From Streptomyces gelaticus (GTDB lineage: Bacteria; Actinomycetota; Actinomycetes; Streptomycetales; Streptomycetaceae), in NCBI RefSeq assembly GCF_014649535.1, contig NZ_BMTF01000005.1, positions 126,564 through 190,563 of the forward strand: DNA of 64,000 nt. The letters run 5' to 3'. Position numbers and translations under genes: made by a program. The stretch's first letter is position 1. Each line of letters starts with the position of its first letter. The notes beneath the pieces are model-generated. The model was not told the DNA's origin. It was given only the letters and a program-made list of their open reading frames with translations, and searched no databases. Below, piece by piece: positions 16,169 through 26,257 of the stretch.

Positions 16169-16232
16169 GGCTCACAGGTTCCCCGAGGTCCCTTCGGAAT
16201 GTGTGGATGCCACGGTGATGTTGACTGTTCAC

Positions 16233-18059
16233 ATGGCAACACGTGCGCGCGTCAGGGCCCCCGAGCTGGTCGGCAAGGGTGGCTGGCTCAATACAGGCGA
16301 CCAGCAGTACACCCTCGCTGACCTGCGAGGACGCATTGTTGTTCTGGATTTTTGGACCTTCTGCTGTGTGAACTGTCTGCATGTCCTCGATGAGCTGCGC
16401 GAGCTGGAGGAGAAGCACCGCGACACCCTGGTGATCATCGGGGTGCACTCGCCGAAGTTCGTCCACGAGGCCGAGCACCAGGCCGTCGTCGACGCCGTCG
16501 AGCGGTACGAGGTCCACCACCCGGTCCTCGACGATCCGGAGCTGGCGACCTGGAAGCAGTACGCCGTACGGGCCTGGCCCACGCTCGTCGTCATCGACCC
16601 CGAGGGCTATGTCGTCGCCCAGCACGCCGGCGAGGGCCATGCGCACGCCATCGAGAAGCTGGTCGAGGAGCTGGAGGCGGAGCACACGGCGAAGGGCACG
16701 CTGCGCCGCGGCGACGGCCCCTATGTCGCGCCCGAACCGGTTGCCACGCATCTGCGCTTCCCGGGCAAGGCGCTGCTCCTGCCCGACGGGGGATTCCTCG
16801 TGTCCGACACCACCCGCCACCGCCTGGTCGAGATCGAGGCCGACGGAGAGACCGTGCGCCGTCACCTCGGTACCGGCGAGCGGGGGTTCGGCGACGGCGG
16901 GCCCGACGAGGCCCGGTTCTCCGAGCCGCAGGGGCTCGCCGTGCTGCCCGACGGCCGGATCGCGGTCGCCGACACGGTCAACCACGCCATCCGTGCCCTC
17001 GACCTCGACACCGGGGCGACGACGACGCTCGCCGGTACCGGCCGCCAGTGGTGGCAGGGCTCGCCGACCTCCGGACCGGCCCGCGAGGTCGATCTCTCCT
17101 CCCCCTGGGACGTCGCCTGGTTCGCCGGCCGGCTGTGGATCGCCATGGCGGGTGTGCACCAGCTGTGGACGTACGACCCCGCGACGGGGGCCGTCGAGGT
17201 CGCGGCGGGCACCACCAACGAGGGCCTGGTAGACGGGCCGGCCGCCGAGGCGTGGTTCGCCCAGCCGTCCGGGCTCGCCACCTCCGCCGACGGGGAGCGG
17301 CTCTGGGTCGCCGACTCGGAGACGTCGGCCCTGCGGTACGTCGAGCGCGACGGGGGTGGCTTCGTGGTCCGTACGGCCGTCGGCACCGGGCTCTTCGACT
17401 TCGGACACCGCGACGGCGCCGCCGGGCAGGCCCTGTTCCAGCACCCGTTGGGGGTGGCCGCGCTGCCCGACGGGTCCGTCGCCGTCTGCGACACGTACAA
17501 CCACGCGCTGCGGCGCTACGACCCCGGGAGCGGTGAGGTCACCACCCTGGCCACGGATCTGCGCGAGCCCAGCGACGCCGTGCTCGTCGACGGTGATCTT
17601 GTCGTCGTCGAGTCCGCCCGGCACCGGCTGACCCGGCTGCGGCTGCCCGAGGAGGCCGTACGCGTCGCAGGCCGGGCGCACCGCACACAGCGCGCGGCCA
17701 CCGAGATCGCCCCGGGCACGCTCCGGCTCGATGTGGTCTTCCAGGCGCCCGCCGGGCAGAAGCTGGACACCCGGTACGGTCCCTCGACCCGGCTGCTCGT
17801 CTCGGCGACCCCGCCGGAGCTGCTGGCCGAGGGCGCGGGGCCCGGCAGCGACCTCTTCCGCGAGCTGGTCCTCGCCGAGGGCGTCACCGAAGGCGTCCTG
17901 CATGTGTCGGCGATGGCGGCGTCCTGCGACGACGACCCCGCGAACGAGTACCCGGCCTGCCATGTCCACCAGCAGGACTGGGGCGTCCCCGTCCGCGTGA
18001 GCGCGGAGGGAACGGCCCGGCTGCCGCTGGTGCTGGCGGGAATGGACGAGCAGGCATAG
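16233..18059 (+). CDS. Thioredoxin-like/NHL-repeat protein (NHLRC2-like)
   Basis: A 608-aa protein. An N-terminal thioredoxin-like domain (about 1-155) has WTFCCVNCLHV with the redox pair Cys45-Val-Asn-Cys48. Then come about five NHL blades forming a beta-propeller (about 165-500, for example GLAVLPDGRIAVADTVNHAIR) and a C-terminal beta domain. The layout is that of NHLRC2-type proteins. No signal peptide is seen. I chose the ATG at 16233 because the conserved part starts there. An ATG at 16167 in frame would overlap the divergent gene's start. The function may be redox-linked scaffolding, but it is unproven. Confidence 0.88.
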   Translation: MATRARVRAPELVGKGGWLNTGDQQYTLADLRGRIVVLDFWTFCCVNCLHVLDELRELEEKHRDTLVIIGVHSPKFVHEAEHQAVVDAVERYEVHHPVLDDPELATWKQYAVRAWPTLVVIDPEGYVVAQHAGEGHAHAIEKLVEELEAEHTAKGTLRRGDGPYVAPEPVATHLRFPGKALLLPDGGFLVSDTTRHRLVEIEADGETVRRHLGTGERGFGDGGPDEARFSEPQGLAVLPDGRIAVADTVNHAIRALDLDTGATTTLAGTGRQWWQGSPTSGPAREVDLSSPWDVAWFAGRLWIAMAGVHQLWTYDPATGAVEVAAGTTNEGLVDGPAAEAWFAQPSGLATSADGERLWVADSETSALRYVERDGGGFVVRTAVGTGLFDFGHRDGAAGQALFQHPLGVAALPDGSVAVCDTYNHALRRYDPGSGEVTTLATDLREPSDAVLVDGDLVVVESARHRLTRLRLPEEAVRVAGRAHRTQRAATEIAPGTLRLDVVFQAPAGQKLDTRYGPSTRLLVSATPPELLAEGAGPGSDLFRELVLAEGVTEGVLHVSAMAASCDDDPANEYPACHVHQQDWGVPVRVSAEGTARLPLVLAGMDEQA

Positions 18060-18121
18060 GGCCCGTCTGTCGGATCATGGCTGGGGTCGCGCCCGGATTC
18101 GCCGGGCAGGCCCTCGGGCCC

Positions 18122-18151
18122 GAGCCCTTCCGGGCCCGCCCGGGAGGGCTC
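18122..18151. terminator. Bidirectional terminator hairpin
   Basis: GAGCCCTTCC pairs with GGGAGGGCTC with one G-T mismatch around a GC loop, between the convergent NHL and SARP genes. It touches the SARP stop codon. Confidence 0.65.
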
Positions 18152-21083
18152 AGCCGTCGTCGCTGAGGCGGCGGACCGCCTCCTCGTACCGCTTGCGGTA
18201 CTCCGGCTCGGCCGTCACCCGCAGCAGCGCCTGGAGGGCCCGCACCGCGCCCTCGTCGTAACCGGCGCGCTCCGCCTCCCCGGCCGCCCCGTCCAGCAGC
18301 CGGATCCCGTCGTCCTCCTCGCCCAGCGCCAGACGGGCCTCGCCGCTGGTGGTCAGCAGCAGCACCCGGCGGGCGGCCTCCTCGTGCTCGGGCCCCAGGT
18401 CGAGCGCGGTCCGGGCGGATGCGAGGGCTTCGTGCGGGCGGTTCGCGGTGAGCTGCATCCGGGCGAGGTGCTGGAGCGCCAGCATCTCGGTGTGCGCGTC
18501 CTGCTCCTCACGGGCCAGCTCGACGGCCCGCCCGCAGCCTTCCAGGGCCGTGTCGAGCTCCCCCTGCTCGGCCTGGACGACGGCGAGGTTGATCAGCGCG
18601 GTCGCCTCGCCGAGCCGGTCGCCGGCCTGCCGGGCCAGCACGGGCGAACGTTCCAGCAGGGCGAGGGCCTCGGCGGTCCTGCCCTCCTCGGTCAGCACCC
18701 AGCCCAGCAGGTTGAGCACCCGCGACTCGGCGTACGCGTCGTCGTGGGCGCGGGCGGAGTCCAGCGCCAGCTCCAGCAGCGGGGACCAGTTGTCCCGCAC
18801 CCGCCACACCACCTGCGGCCACTGGAGCAGGATGATCCGCCACGCCCGGTCGTGGAGCCCGGCGGACCGGGCGGCGTCGGCGGCCAGCGCCAGATCGTCG
18901 CGTTCGGCCGCCAGCCAGTGCATCGCCGTCGCCCGGTCGACGAAGTCCCGCACGGCGACCGGGCGGTGGTAGTCCTCCGGCAGGACGAAGCAGGGCTCGC
19001 CGCCGGGCTCGGCCGTGTCGGCGGCGGCCAGCGCGGTGGCGATGTAGTGGTCGAGGACCCCGATGAGCGCCTCGGACCCGCCCTCGGGGTCCATGCCTCG
19101 GGCGTAGAGGCGCACCAGATCGTGCAGCACCCAGCGTCCGGGCGCCGTCTCGGTGACGAGATGCGCGGCGGCGAGCCGTTCCAGCGCCGCCGTGGCGACG
19201 ACCGGGTCGGTGCCGGCGAGCGCGGCGGCCGTGTGCGGGTCGAAGTGGCTGCCGGGGTGGTGGCCGAGCCGGGCGAGCTGATGGACGGCGTCCTGTGGCA
19301 GCTGCTGCACGGTCAGCCGCAGCGCGGCCGAGACACCGGTGTCGTCGACGTCGAGGTACGTCAGCCGGCTGCGTTCGTCGGCGAGTTCGTCGGCGAGAGT
19401 GGCCAGCGTCCACGTCGGGCGCCCGGCCAGCCGGGCCGCGGTGACCCGGAGGGCGAGCGGCAGCCCGCCGCAGAGTTCGGCGAGCCGGCGGGCCGCGACC
19501 GGTTCGGCGAGCACCCGGTCCTCGCCGAGCACACCGGCCAGCAGGGCCGTGCCGTCCGTCGGTTCGAGCACGTCGAGCGGTACCGGACGGGCCGCGTCCG
19601 AGGCTATGAGGCCCTCCAGCCGGTGCCTGCTGGTGACCAGCGTGACGCAGTCGGTGCCGCCCGGCAGCAGTGGCCGGATGGTGGCGGAGTGGCGGGCGTT
19701 GTCGAGTACGACGAGCAGACGGCGCCGGTCGGTCAGGGCACGGAAGAGCGCGGCCGCGGCCGCGACGGACTCCGGGACGCGGCGGGGTGCGACGCCGAGC
19801 GCCAGCAGGAACTCGCGCAGGACCTCGATGAGCGCGGGCTCGCCGGTGTCGCTGAACCCGCGCAGATCGGCGAAGAGCCGGCCGTCCGGGAAGGCGGCCG
19901 GATTGCGGTGCGCCCATTGCAGGGCCAGCGCGGTCTTGCCCACCCCGGCCGGTCCGGTGACCAGGCAGACGGGGGCCTCGCCCGCCGCGGCCCGGGTGAG
20001 CGCGGCCAGTTCGGCGTTCCGCCCCTGGAAGCCGCGGGGCGCGCGGGGCAGCAGATCGGTGGGGTGCGGCTCGCCGGCCAGGGACGGCACGGGGAGGGGG
20101 CGGGGCGGTGCGGGGGCGGGTGCGCCGCCGGTGCCGCCGGGGAGGCCGGCCGGTTCGGCGGCGGGTTCCGCCGCCGGGCCGCCGTCCGTTCCGGTCCGCG
20201 GGTCCGCCCCCGGACGGGCCGCGGGCACGGTCCCGTTCCCGTAGCCGTTGCCGTCACCGCCGCCCGCCCGGACCGGCCCGCGGGCCGCGGCATCCTGTCC
20301 GCCGGGCGCGTTCCGTCCGCCCTCCCGCCCGGCGTCCGGCCCGGGGTCGCCGCGCAGGATCAGCGCGTACGCGTCGGCCAGTTCATGGCCGGGGTCGATC
20401 CCCAGCTCATCGGCGAGCAGCCGCCGCGTGCGGTGGAACCAGTCCAGCGCCTCCGACTGACGCCCCGCCCGGTACAGCGCCGTCATCAGGGCCGCCGCCA
20501 GCGACTCCCGCATCGGATGCGCGACGGCCTCCGCCCGCAGCACCGCCGCTGCCCGGTTGTGCTCCCCCAACGCCCCGTAGGCGACGGCCAGTTGCTCGAC
20601 CGTCGCCAGCCGCGACTCCTCCAGCGAGTGCGCGGCGGCTTGGAGCGGCCGTCCGGTGAACGCGCCGCTGAGCGCCGGTCCCTGCCACAGGGACAGGGCC
20701 TCCTTGAGCATCAGTACCGCGTCGGCGGGGCTGCGCTGCTCCCGCGCCAGCGTCAGCAGTTCCTCGAAGCGCTGCGAGTCCAGCAGGGTCTCCGGCAGCC
20801 GCAGCACATACGCGTCGCCGAGGGTGATCAGCTCCACCCCGTACGCCTCCGCGTCCGCACCCACCAGCAGGGCGCGCAGCCGGGACACATGGCCCTGGAT
20901 GACGCTGCGGGCGTGCAGCGGCGGTGTGTCGTCCCACAGTGAGTCCGTCAGCCTGGCGATGGAGACGGGGGTGTTGGCGGACAGCAGCAGCGCGGCGAGC
21001 AGACTGCGGCGCTTGGCGGGGCCGAGCGGCAGCGGCCCGGTGAACGTGTCGACGGAGACGGTGCCGAGCAGCCGGAACTCCAC
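18150..21083 (-). CDS. AfsR/SARP-type regulator with NB-ARC and TPR domains
   Basis: A 977-aa transcriptional activator. The order is an OmpR-type winged helix (1-95, VEFRLLGTVSV to GHVSRLRALL), a bacterial transcriptional activation domain (about 98-245, LPETLLDSQRFEELL), a Gly/Pro/Ala-rich linker (about 255-340), an NB-ARC ATPase with P-loop GPAGVGKTALAL near residue 376 and VVLDNARHS, and C-terminal TPRs (about 700-950). AfsR is the model: ATP binding and phosphorylation gate DNA binding to direct repeats. No biosynthetic gene cluster is visible nearby, so the targets are unknown. The GTG at 21083 is preceded by GGAAGGGAAG. Confidence 0.9.
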   Translation of the reverse strand: MEFRLLGTVSVDTFTGPLPLGPAKRRSLLAALLLSANTPVSIARLTDSLWDDTPPLHARSVIQGHVSRLRALLVGADAEAYGVELITLGDAYVLRLPETLLDSQRFEELLTLAREQRSPADAVLMLKEALSLWQGPALSGAFTGRPLQAAAHSLEESRLATVEQLAVAYGALGEHNRAAAVLRAEAVAHPMRESLAAALMTALYRAGRQSEALDWFHRTRRLLADELGIDPGHELADAYALILRGDPGPDAGREGGRNAPGGQDAAARGPVRAGGGDGNGYGNGTVPAARPGADPRTGTDGGPAAEPAAEPAGLPGGTGGAPAPAPPRPLPVPSLAGEPHPTDLLPRAPRGFQGRNAELAALTRAAAGEAPVCLVTGPAGVGKTALALQWAHRNPAAFPDGRLFADLRGFSDTGEPALIEVLREFLLALGVAPRRVPESVAAAAALFRALTDRRRLLVVLDNARHSATIRPLLPGGTDCVTLVTSRHRLEGLIASDAARPVPLDVLEPTDGTALLAGVLGEDRVLAEPVAARRLAELCGGLPLALRVTAARLAGRPTWTLATLADELADERSRLTYLDVDDTGVSAALRLTVQQLPQDAVHQLARLGHHPGSHFDPHTAAALAGTDPVVATAALERLAAAHLVTETAPGRWVLHDLVRLYARGMDPEGGSEALIGVLDHYIATALAAADTAEPGGEPCFVLPEDYHRPVAVRDFVDRATAMHWLAAERDDLALAADAARSAGLHDRAWRIILLQWPQVVWRVRDNWSPLLELALDSARAHDDAYAESRVLNLLGWVLTEEGRTAEALALLERSPVLARQAGDRLGEATALINLAVVQAEQGELDTALEGCGRAVELAREEQDAHTEMLALQHLARMQLTANRPHEALASARTALDLGPEHEEAARRVLLLTTSGEARLALGEEDDGIRLLDGAAGEAERAGYDEGAVRALQALLRVTAEPEYRKRYEEAVRRLSDDG

Positions 21084-21284
21084 GAGCGGCTTCCCTTCCG
21101 GGCGGGATGCGCCCGGGGGCGGGCACGGGAAAGCCCCAGGATATCGGGGGTGCCGGGGGCCGACGACGGGCTGTGCCCGATCGGCGGGGCGCACGCAGCG
21201 GCCGCTGTGCGTCGACGGGCCGCGGGGCCGGAACGTCCCGCGCACCGGCCCGGTGGCCCGCCGACGGCCTCGCGGCGGCCGGGA

Positions 21285-22583
21285 TCAGCCCGCCAGGAAC
21301 GCCGCCAGCGCGTTGGCCAGCAGATACGGGTCGTCCGCCCCGCACAGCTCACGGGCGCTGTGCATCGACAGGATCGCCACACCGATGTCCACGGTCTGGA
21401 TGCCGTGCCGGGCGGCGGTGATCGGGCCGATCGTGGTGCCGCACGGCATCGAGTTGTTGGAGACGAACGACTGCCACGGCACCCCCGCCTTCTGGCACGC
21501 CGCCGCGAACACGGCCCGGCCGCTGCCGTCGGTCGCGTACCGCATATTGACGTTGACCTTGAGGATCGGCCCACCGTTGGCCACCGGATGGTGGGTCGGG
21601 TCGTGGCGCTCGGCGTAGTTGGGGTGGACCGCGTGACCGGTGTCGGAGGAGAGGCAGATGGTCCCGGCGAAGGCGCGGGCGCGGTCCTCGTACGTCCCGC
21701 CGCGCGCGAAGACCGAACGCTCCAGGACCGTGCCGAGCAGCGGCCCGTCGGCGCCGGTGTCGGACTGCGAGCCGTTCTCCTCGTGGTCGAAGGCGGCCAT
21801 GACCGGGATGTACGGGAGCTCCTCGTCCGGCTGTCCGGCGACCGCGCCGAGCGCGGCGGTCGCCGCGTGCACGGAGAGCAGGTTGTCCATCCGGGGCCCG
21901 GCCAGCAGCTCGCGGTCCCGGCCCAGGTAGGCGGGCGGCTCGACGGGGTGCGGCATCAGGTCCCAGCCGGTCACGTCCGCGGCGTCGACGCCGGCTTCCG
22001 CGGCGACGAACCGGATCAGGTCGCCCTCCTCGACGTCCCCGAGCCCCCAGATCGGCTGCATGTGCTTCTGCCGGTCGAGCTTGAGCCCGTCGGGGTTGGC
22101 CGACCGGTCCAGGTGCACGGCCAGCTGCGGTACGCGCAGCAGCGGCCGGTCGATGTTCACCAGCCGGTGGGTGCCGTCGCGCAGTGAGATCCGGCCGGCC
22201 AGGCCGAGGTCACGGTCGAGCCAGGTGTTGAGCAGCGTCCCGCCGTAGATCTCCACGGCGACCTGCCGCCAGCCGTACGCCCCGGTGTCGGGCAGCGGCT
22301 TGACCCGCAGGTTCGGCGAGTCGGTGTGCGCGCCCACGATCCGGAACGGGGTGTGCGCCTCGGCGCCCTCCGGCACGTACCAGGCGACGATCGCACCGCC
22401 GCGCAGGACGTACTTGCCTCCGCTGGTCCCGTCCCAGGCCGCGGTCTCCTCGACCTGCCGGAACCCGGCCTTCTCCAGCCGGGCGGCCGCGGTGGCCACG
22501 GCGTGGTACGGGGAGGGGGAGGCCATCAGGAAGGCCATCAGATCGTCGGTGTGACCGCGGTCGAAGCGGAGGGAGGAACTCAT
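21285..22583 (-). CDS. M18-family aspartyl aminopeptidase
   Basis: A 432-aa cytoplasmic metallo-aminopeptidase that removes N-terminal acidic or other residues. It has the M18 metal and catalytic motifs: GAHTDSPNLRVKP (His, Asp), GPRMDNLLSVHA (bridging Asp), FDHEENGS (general base Glu plus ligand Glu), SSDTGHAVHPNY (Asp) and the C-terminal DIGVAILSMHSARE (His). The length is normal for the family. The ATG at 22583 is preceded by GTGAGGAAC. It stands alone. Confidence 0.95.
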   Translation of the reverse strand: MSSSLRFDRGHTDDLMAFLMASPSPYHAVATAAARLEKAGFRQVEETAAWDGTSGGKYVLRGGAIVAWYVPEGAEAHTPFRIVGAHTDSPNLRVKPLPDTGAYGWRQVAVEIYGGTLLNTWLDRDLGLAGRISLRDGTHRLVNIDRPLLRVPQLAVHLDRSANPDGLKLDRQKHMQPIWGLGDVEEGDLIRFVAAEAGVDAADVTGWDLMPHPVEPPAYLGRDRELLAGPRMDNLLSVHAATAALGAVAGQPDEELPYIPVMAAFDHEENGSQSDTGADGPLLGTVLERSVFARGGTYEDRARAFAGTICLSSDTGHAVHPNYAERHDPTHHPVANGGPILKVNVNMRYATDGSGRAVFAAACQKAGVPWQSFVSNNSMPCGTTIGPITAARHGIQTVDIGVAILSMHSARELCGADDPYLLANALAAFLAG

Positions 22584-22643
22584 GTTCCTCACTGTAACGA
22601 GACCGGGCCGGGCGGCTTCACCGCCGTGGTGCGAGGGCACCGC

Positions 22644-22871
22644 TCACTGCCCCGGGAGGGCCGCCGAGGGCTTCTCGCCGTTCTGGGCCCGCTGGGCGCG
22701 CTCGGCGAACATGGCGGCGAACGCCTCGACCTCCTTGTCGGGAACGGCCGACTTGCCCTGGGTGCCGGTGCTGATGCCCAGTACGGTCGTCCCGACCCGG
22801 ATCTGCACGATCGTGGCCGGTCCGCCCATGGTGCCGACCGGGGCGCGATTGGCCTCGCGCACCCTTGCCAC
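22644..22871 (-). pseudogene. Probable C-terminal remnant of a sensor-domain-like protein
   Basis: 75 codons from a GTG read VGTMGGPATIVQIRVGTTVL and end AQRAQNGEKPSAALPGQ. This resembles the last part of secreted PknH_C-like sensor-domain proteins, which end in a similar strand-helix and Lys-Pro tail. There is no signal peptide or upstream domain, and the frame further upstream is antisense to nothing recognisable. Most likely it is a 5'-truncated remnant. A short genuine protein cannot be excluded. Confidence 0.35.
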
Positions 22872-22948
22872 CCATGAGTGATCCCGCCCCCTCCGGCTAC
22901 CGGGCGTCCGATCCTGGAGAAGGCCGGTGCGGTGGGGTGTGACCAGGG

Positions 22949-23560
22949 CTACAGGCGGTCGATGCCGGTCAGGTCGATGTCGATGTCGTACGGGACGGAG
23001 AGCTTCAGCCGGTCGTGGTGGACGCCGGTGGAGGCGTATGCCCCGGTGACAGGGTCGTAGTCGTACGTCCACACGGCGGGCCGGTCGTGCGCACCGGTCA
23101 TTTCGACCCGCCAGAAGTACGCGATGCCTGCGGCGGCGTACTTGTGTGGCTTGGTATCGCGGTCGCGGTCCTCGGAGTCGGGGGAGACAACCTCGACGAC
23201 GAGCGTGACGTCGGCGGCCTCGTAGCGGGTCTGTCGAGGGCCTCCTACGCCGTCTGCCTTTACCACGAGGAGGTCCGGTTCCGGGACATTGCGCCTACCG
23301 AGCACGACAGCCATCTTCCGGCGTACCCGCAGATCATCGGGAACGTGCTGGCGCAGCCCCTGTTCCAGCAGATACATCGCCAGCGTGTGAAAGTTCCGCT
23401 GCGGACTCACGAAAACCAGGCTCCCGTCGATCAGCTCGGTGTGCGGCGGGAGGTCGAGCGTGAAGAATTCGTCCACGGTGTAGCCGCCGGCCGGCGGGAC
23501 CGGCCACCTGGAGCCGTCCGGCTGGAGATGCAGCGAGTCGGCCAGTGCCTCGGCAGTCAT
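22949..23560 (-). CDS. Uma2-family (DUF820) putative endonuclease
   Basis: A 203-aa protein of the PD-(D/E)xK-fold Uma2 family, very abundant in Streptomyces and of unknown role. Key segments are YTVDEFFTLDLPPHTELIDGSL (start helix and Glu), VPEPDLLVVKAD (PD motif) and VVEVVSPDSEDRDRDTKPHKYA (E-x-K-like site). The ATG at 23560 is preceded by GGAGGAACC. A second, diverged Uma2 gene is at 41954. No restriction-modification or toxin partner is visible. Confidence 0.88.
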   Translation of the reverse strand: MTAEALADSLHLQPDGSRWPVPPAGGYTVDEFFTLDLPPHTELIDGSLVFVSPQRNFHTLAMYLLEQGLRQHVPDDLRVRRKMAVVLGRRNVPEPDLLVVKADGVGGPRQTRYEAADVTLVVEVVSPDSEDRDRDTKPHKYAAAGIAYFWRVEMTGAHDRPAVWTYDYDPVTGAYASTGVHHDRLKLSVPYDIDIDLTGIDRL

Positions 23561-23676
23561 GGTTCCTCCCATGGACGGGATTCTCGGACCTGCACTCAGC
23601 GTACCCAGCTGATACGACAGCACCGCCAGCCGAAAGCGTGTCCGGGTGGCGGTGCTATTGACGATCGCGGCGGGGG

Positions 23677-25503
23677 CTAGAACGCGGCCTCGTCCAGCTC
23701 CATCAGCGAGTTGTCGACGGACTCGGCGAGCGCGCGCTCGGTCGAGACGCCCGGCAGGACGTTCGCGGCGAAGAACTTCGCGGCGGCGATCTTGCCCTGG
23801 TAGAAGGCGGCGTCCTTCGCGGAGGCGTCTCGCAGCTTCTCGGCCGCGACGGCCGCGCCCTTGAGGAGGAGGTAGCCGACGACGACGTCGCCGGAGGCCA
23901 TCAGCAGGCGGGTGGTGTTGAGGCCCACCTTGTAGATGTTCTTGACGTCCTCGCCGGTCGCGGTGAGGTCGGTGATCATCGTGCCGACGATCGCCTCCAG
24001 GTCCACGGCCGCCTTGGCGAGCGAGTCCAGCGCGCCGGCCAGCTCCTCGTTGCCCTGGGCGCCGGAGAGGAACTTCTTGATCTCCTCGGAGAGGGCGTTC
24101 AGCGAGGCACCCTGGTCGCGGACGATCTTCCGGAAGAAGAAGTCCTGGCCCTGGATCGCCGTCGTGCCCTCGTACAGCGTGTCGATCTTGGCGTCACGGA
24201 TGTACTGCTCGATCGGGTACTCCTGGAGGTACCCGGAGCCGCCGAAGGTCTGGAGCGACTGCGCCAGCTGCTCGTAGGACTTCTCGGAGCCGTAGCCCTT
24301 GACGATCGGGAGCAGCAGGTCGTTGAGGCCGTGCAGCGCCTTCGCGTCCTCGCCCGCGGCCTCCTTCTCCTGGATCGCGTCCTGGACGGTGGCGGTGTAC
24401 AGCACCAGGGAGCGCATGCCTTCCGCGTACGCCTTCTGCGTCATGAGGGAGCGGCGCACGTCGGGGTGGTGCGTGATGGTGACCTTGGGGGCGGTCTTGT
24501 CCATGAACTGCGACAGGTCGGTGCCCTGGACGCGCTCCTTGGCGTACTCCAGCGCGTTCAGGTAGCCGGTCGACAGGGTGGCGATGGCCTTCGTGCCGAC
24601 CATCATGCGGGCGAACTCGATGATGCGGAACATCTGGCGGATGCCGTCGTGCTTGTCGCCGATCAGCCAGCCCTTGGCGGGGTGCTGGTCGCCGAAGGTC
24701 ATCTCGCAGGTGTTGGACGCCTTGAGGCCCATCTTGTGCTCGACGTTCGTCGCGTACACGCCGTTGCGCTCGCCGAGCTCGCCGGTGGTCCAGTCGAAGT
24801 GGAACTTCGGGACCATGAAGAGCGAGAGGCCCTTCGTGCCGGGGCCTGCGCCCTCGGGGCGGGCCAGCACGTAGTGGATGATGTTCTCGGACATGTCGTG
24901 CTCGCCCGAGGTGATGAAGCGCTTCACGCCCTCGATGTGCCAGGAGCCGTCCTCCTGCTCGACGGCCTTCGCGCGGCCCGCGCCGACGTCCGAACCGGCG
25001 TCCGGCTCGGTCAGCACCATCGTCGAGCCCCACTGCTTCTCGACGGCGATCTCGGCGATCTTCTTCTGCGCCTCGTTGCCCTCGTCGAAGAGGATGCCGG
25101 CGAACGCCGGGCCCGAGGAGTACATCCAGACGGCCGGGTTCGAGCCGAGCAGCAGCTCCGCGTAGGACCAGATCAGGGAGCGCGGCGAGGTGGTGCCGCC
25201 GATCTCCTCGGGCAGGCCCAGGCGCCAGTACTCGGAGTCCATGAACGCCTGGTACGACTTCTTGAAGCTCGCCGGGACCGGCGCGGTGTTGGTCTCCGGG
25301 TCGAAGACCGGCGGGTTGCGGTCGGCGTCCGCGAAGGAGTCGGCCAGCTCGTTCTCGGCGAGGCGGTTGACCTCGTCGAGGATGCTCTTCGCCGTCTCGA
25401 CGTCCATCTCGGCGAACGGGCCGGTGCCGTACGTCTTGTCGCGCCCGAGGACCTCGAAGAGGTTGAACTCGATGTCGCGGAGATTCGACTTGTAGTGCCC
25501 CAT
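23677..25503 (-). CDS. Acyl-CoA dehydrogenase (large, AcylCoA_DH_N type)
   Basis: A 608-aa FAD enzyme that introduces a 2,3-double bond into acyl-CoA in beta-oxidation. It begins [20 protein letters not shown], the N-terminal cap extension found in the long bacterial class. The substrate/FAD region [22 protein letters not shown] is followed by the C-terminal helical domain with [19 protein letters not shown], and then an extra C-terminal domain (about 480-608). The ATG at 25503 has ACGGAGCC upstream. It is divergent from the SseB gene across an AT-richer 172-bp region that must hold its promoter. Confidence 0.94.
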   Translation of the reverse strand: MGHYKSNLRDIEFNLFEVLGRDKTYGTGPFAEMDVETAKSILDEVNRLAENELADSFADADRNPPVFDPETNTAPVPASFKKSYQAFMDSEYWRLGLPEEIGGTTSPRSLIWSYAELLLGSNPAVWMYSSGPAFAGILFDEGNEAQKKIAEIAVEKQWGSTMVLTEPDAGSDVGAGRAKAVEQEDGSWHIEGVKRFITSGEHDMSENIIHYVLARPEGAGPGTKGLSLFMVPKFHFDWTTGELGERNGVYATNVEHKMGLKASNTCEMTFGDQHPAKGWLIGDKHDGIRQMFRIIEFARMMVGTKAIATLSTGYLNALEYAKERVQGTDLSQFMDKTAPKVTITHHPDVRRSLMTQKAYAEGMRSLVLYTATVQDAIQEKEAAGEDAKALHGLNDLLLPIVKGYGSEKSYEQLAQSLQTFGGSGYLQEYPIEQYIRDAKIDTLYEGTTAIQGQDFFFRKIVRDQGASLNALSEEIKKFLSGAQGNEELAGALDSLAKAAVDLEAIVGTMITDLTATGEDVKNIYKVGLNTTRLLMASGDVVVGYLLLKGAAVAAEKLRDASAKDAAFYQGKIAAAKFFAANVLPGVSTERALAESVDNSLMELDEAAF

Positions 25504-25675
25504 GGAAGGCTCCGTAATCAATAGCAGTGGCGCGCAGCGCCCCGGGGACGGGGTGCGGGCCGGGCGGGCGACGAGCTGGCGGTGCGTATATCAGCTGACC
25601 TCTCCGATGATGCTACCCGTCAGTAATAAGATGCAACCCCTCAAGGCCCCGATGTGTCCGATTACTCTTTGCGCT

Positions 25676-26116
25676 ATGTACGGCTACGACCAGAACCCGG
25701 GTGCACAGCAGCAGATGGGTGGCGGCTACGGCGAGCAGCCGCTGTATCCCGAACCCTCGCCGCCGTCCCTGGGTGACGCGGTACGGGCCTTCACCACCGG
25801 CTCGCTGTCCGCCGAGGACTTCCAGCAGATCTTCGCGACGTCGAAGGTCTACTGCCCGCGCGGTGACAACCCCGGGTTCCTGGCGCTGCACAACACCCAG
25901 CAGCCGGTGATCCCGATGTTCACCACGCTCAAGGAGCTGCGGCTGTACGCGGGCAAGGAGTCCAAGTACTTCGTGATCACCGGCGCCGAGGTGATCGACC
26001 TGCTGCCGACCGGCTACGGCTTCGTCCTCGACATGGAGGGCGACCACCGCATGGTCTTCGACGCGAAGGCCGTGGAGCAGATGGTCGACTTCGCGATGCG
26101 CCGCATGTACGGCTGA
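25676..26116 (+). CDS. SseB-family protein
   Basis: A 146-aa cytoplasmic protein. After a Gln/Gly/Pro-rich tail (residues 1-30) comes an SseB N-terminal domain: FATSKVYCPRGDNPGFLALH, VIPMFTTLKELRLYAGK and LPTGYGFVLDMEGDHRMVFD. The family is widespread in actinomycetes, sometimes encoded next to ESX genes, and its biochemical role is unsettled. The ATG at 25676 is the natural start. A strong terminator follows. Confidence 0.88.
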   Translation: MYGYDQNPGAQQQMGGGYGEQPLYPEPSPPSLGDAVRAFTTGSLSAEDFQQIFATSKVYCPRGDNPGFLALHNTQQPVIPMFTTLKELRLYAGKESKYFVITGAEVIDLLPTGYGFVLDMEGDHRMVFDAKAVEQMVDFAMRRMYG

Positions 26117-26131
26117 GATCCGATCCTTCGC

Positions 26132-26165
26132 AAGGGCCCGCACCGTTCGGTGCGGGCCCTTTTTG
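26132..26165 (+). terminator. Rho-independent terminator after the SseB gene
   Basis: AAGGGCCCGCACCG pairs perfectly with CGGTGCGGGCCCTT around a 2-base centre (effective TTCG-type tip), and the sequence runs on with TTTTG. It is one of few in the window with a T-tract. Confidence 0.92.
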
Positions 26166-26257
26166 TTGCTCCGGGCGGCTGAGGGAATGGGCGGCCCCTT
26201 GCATGATGTTCACCATTCAACTAAATTGAAGGCAGAACGATCCCGGAGGTGGACCCC

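Noticed and set aside
18384..20942. An 852-codon plus-strand frame across the SARP gene
   Set aside because: High-GC antisense frame with no start or ribosome site and Gly/Arg/Gln-rich composition; the minus-strand SARP gene accounts for the region.
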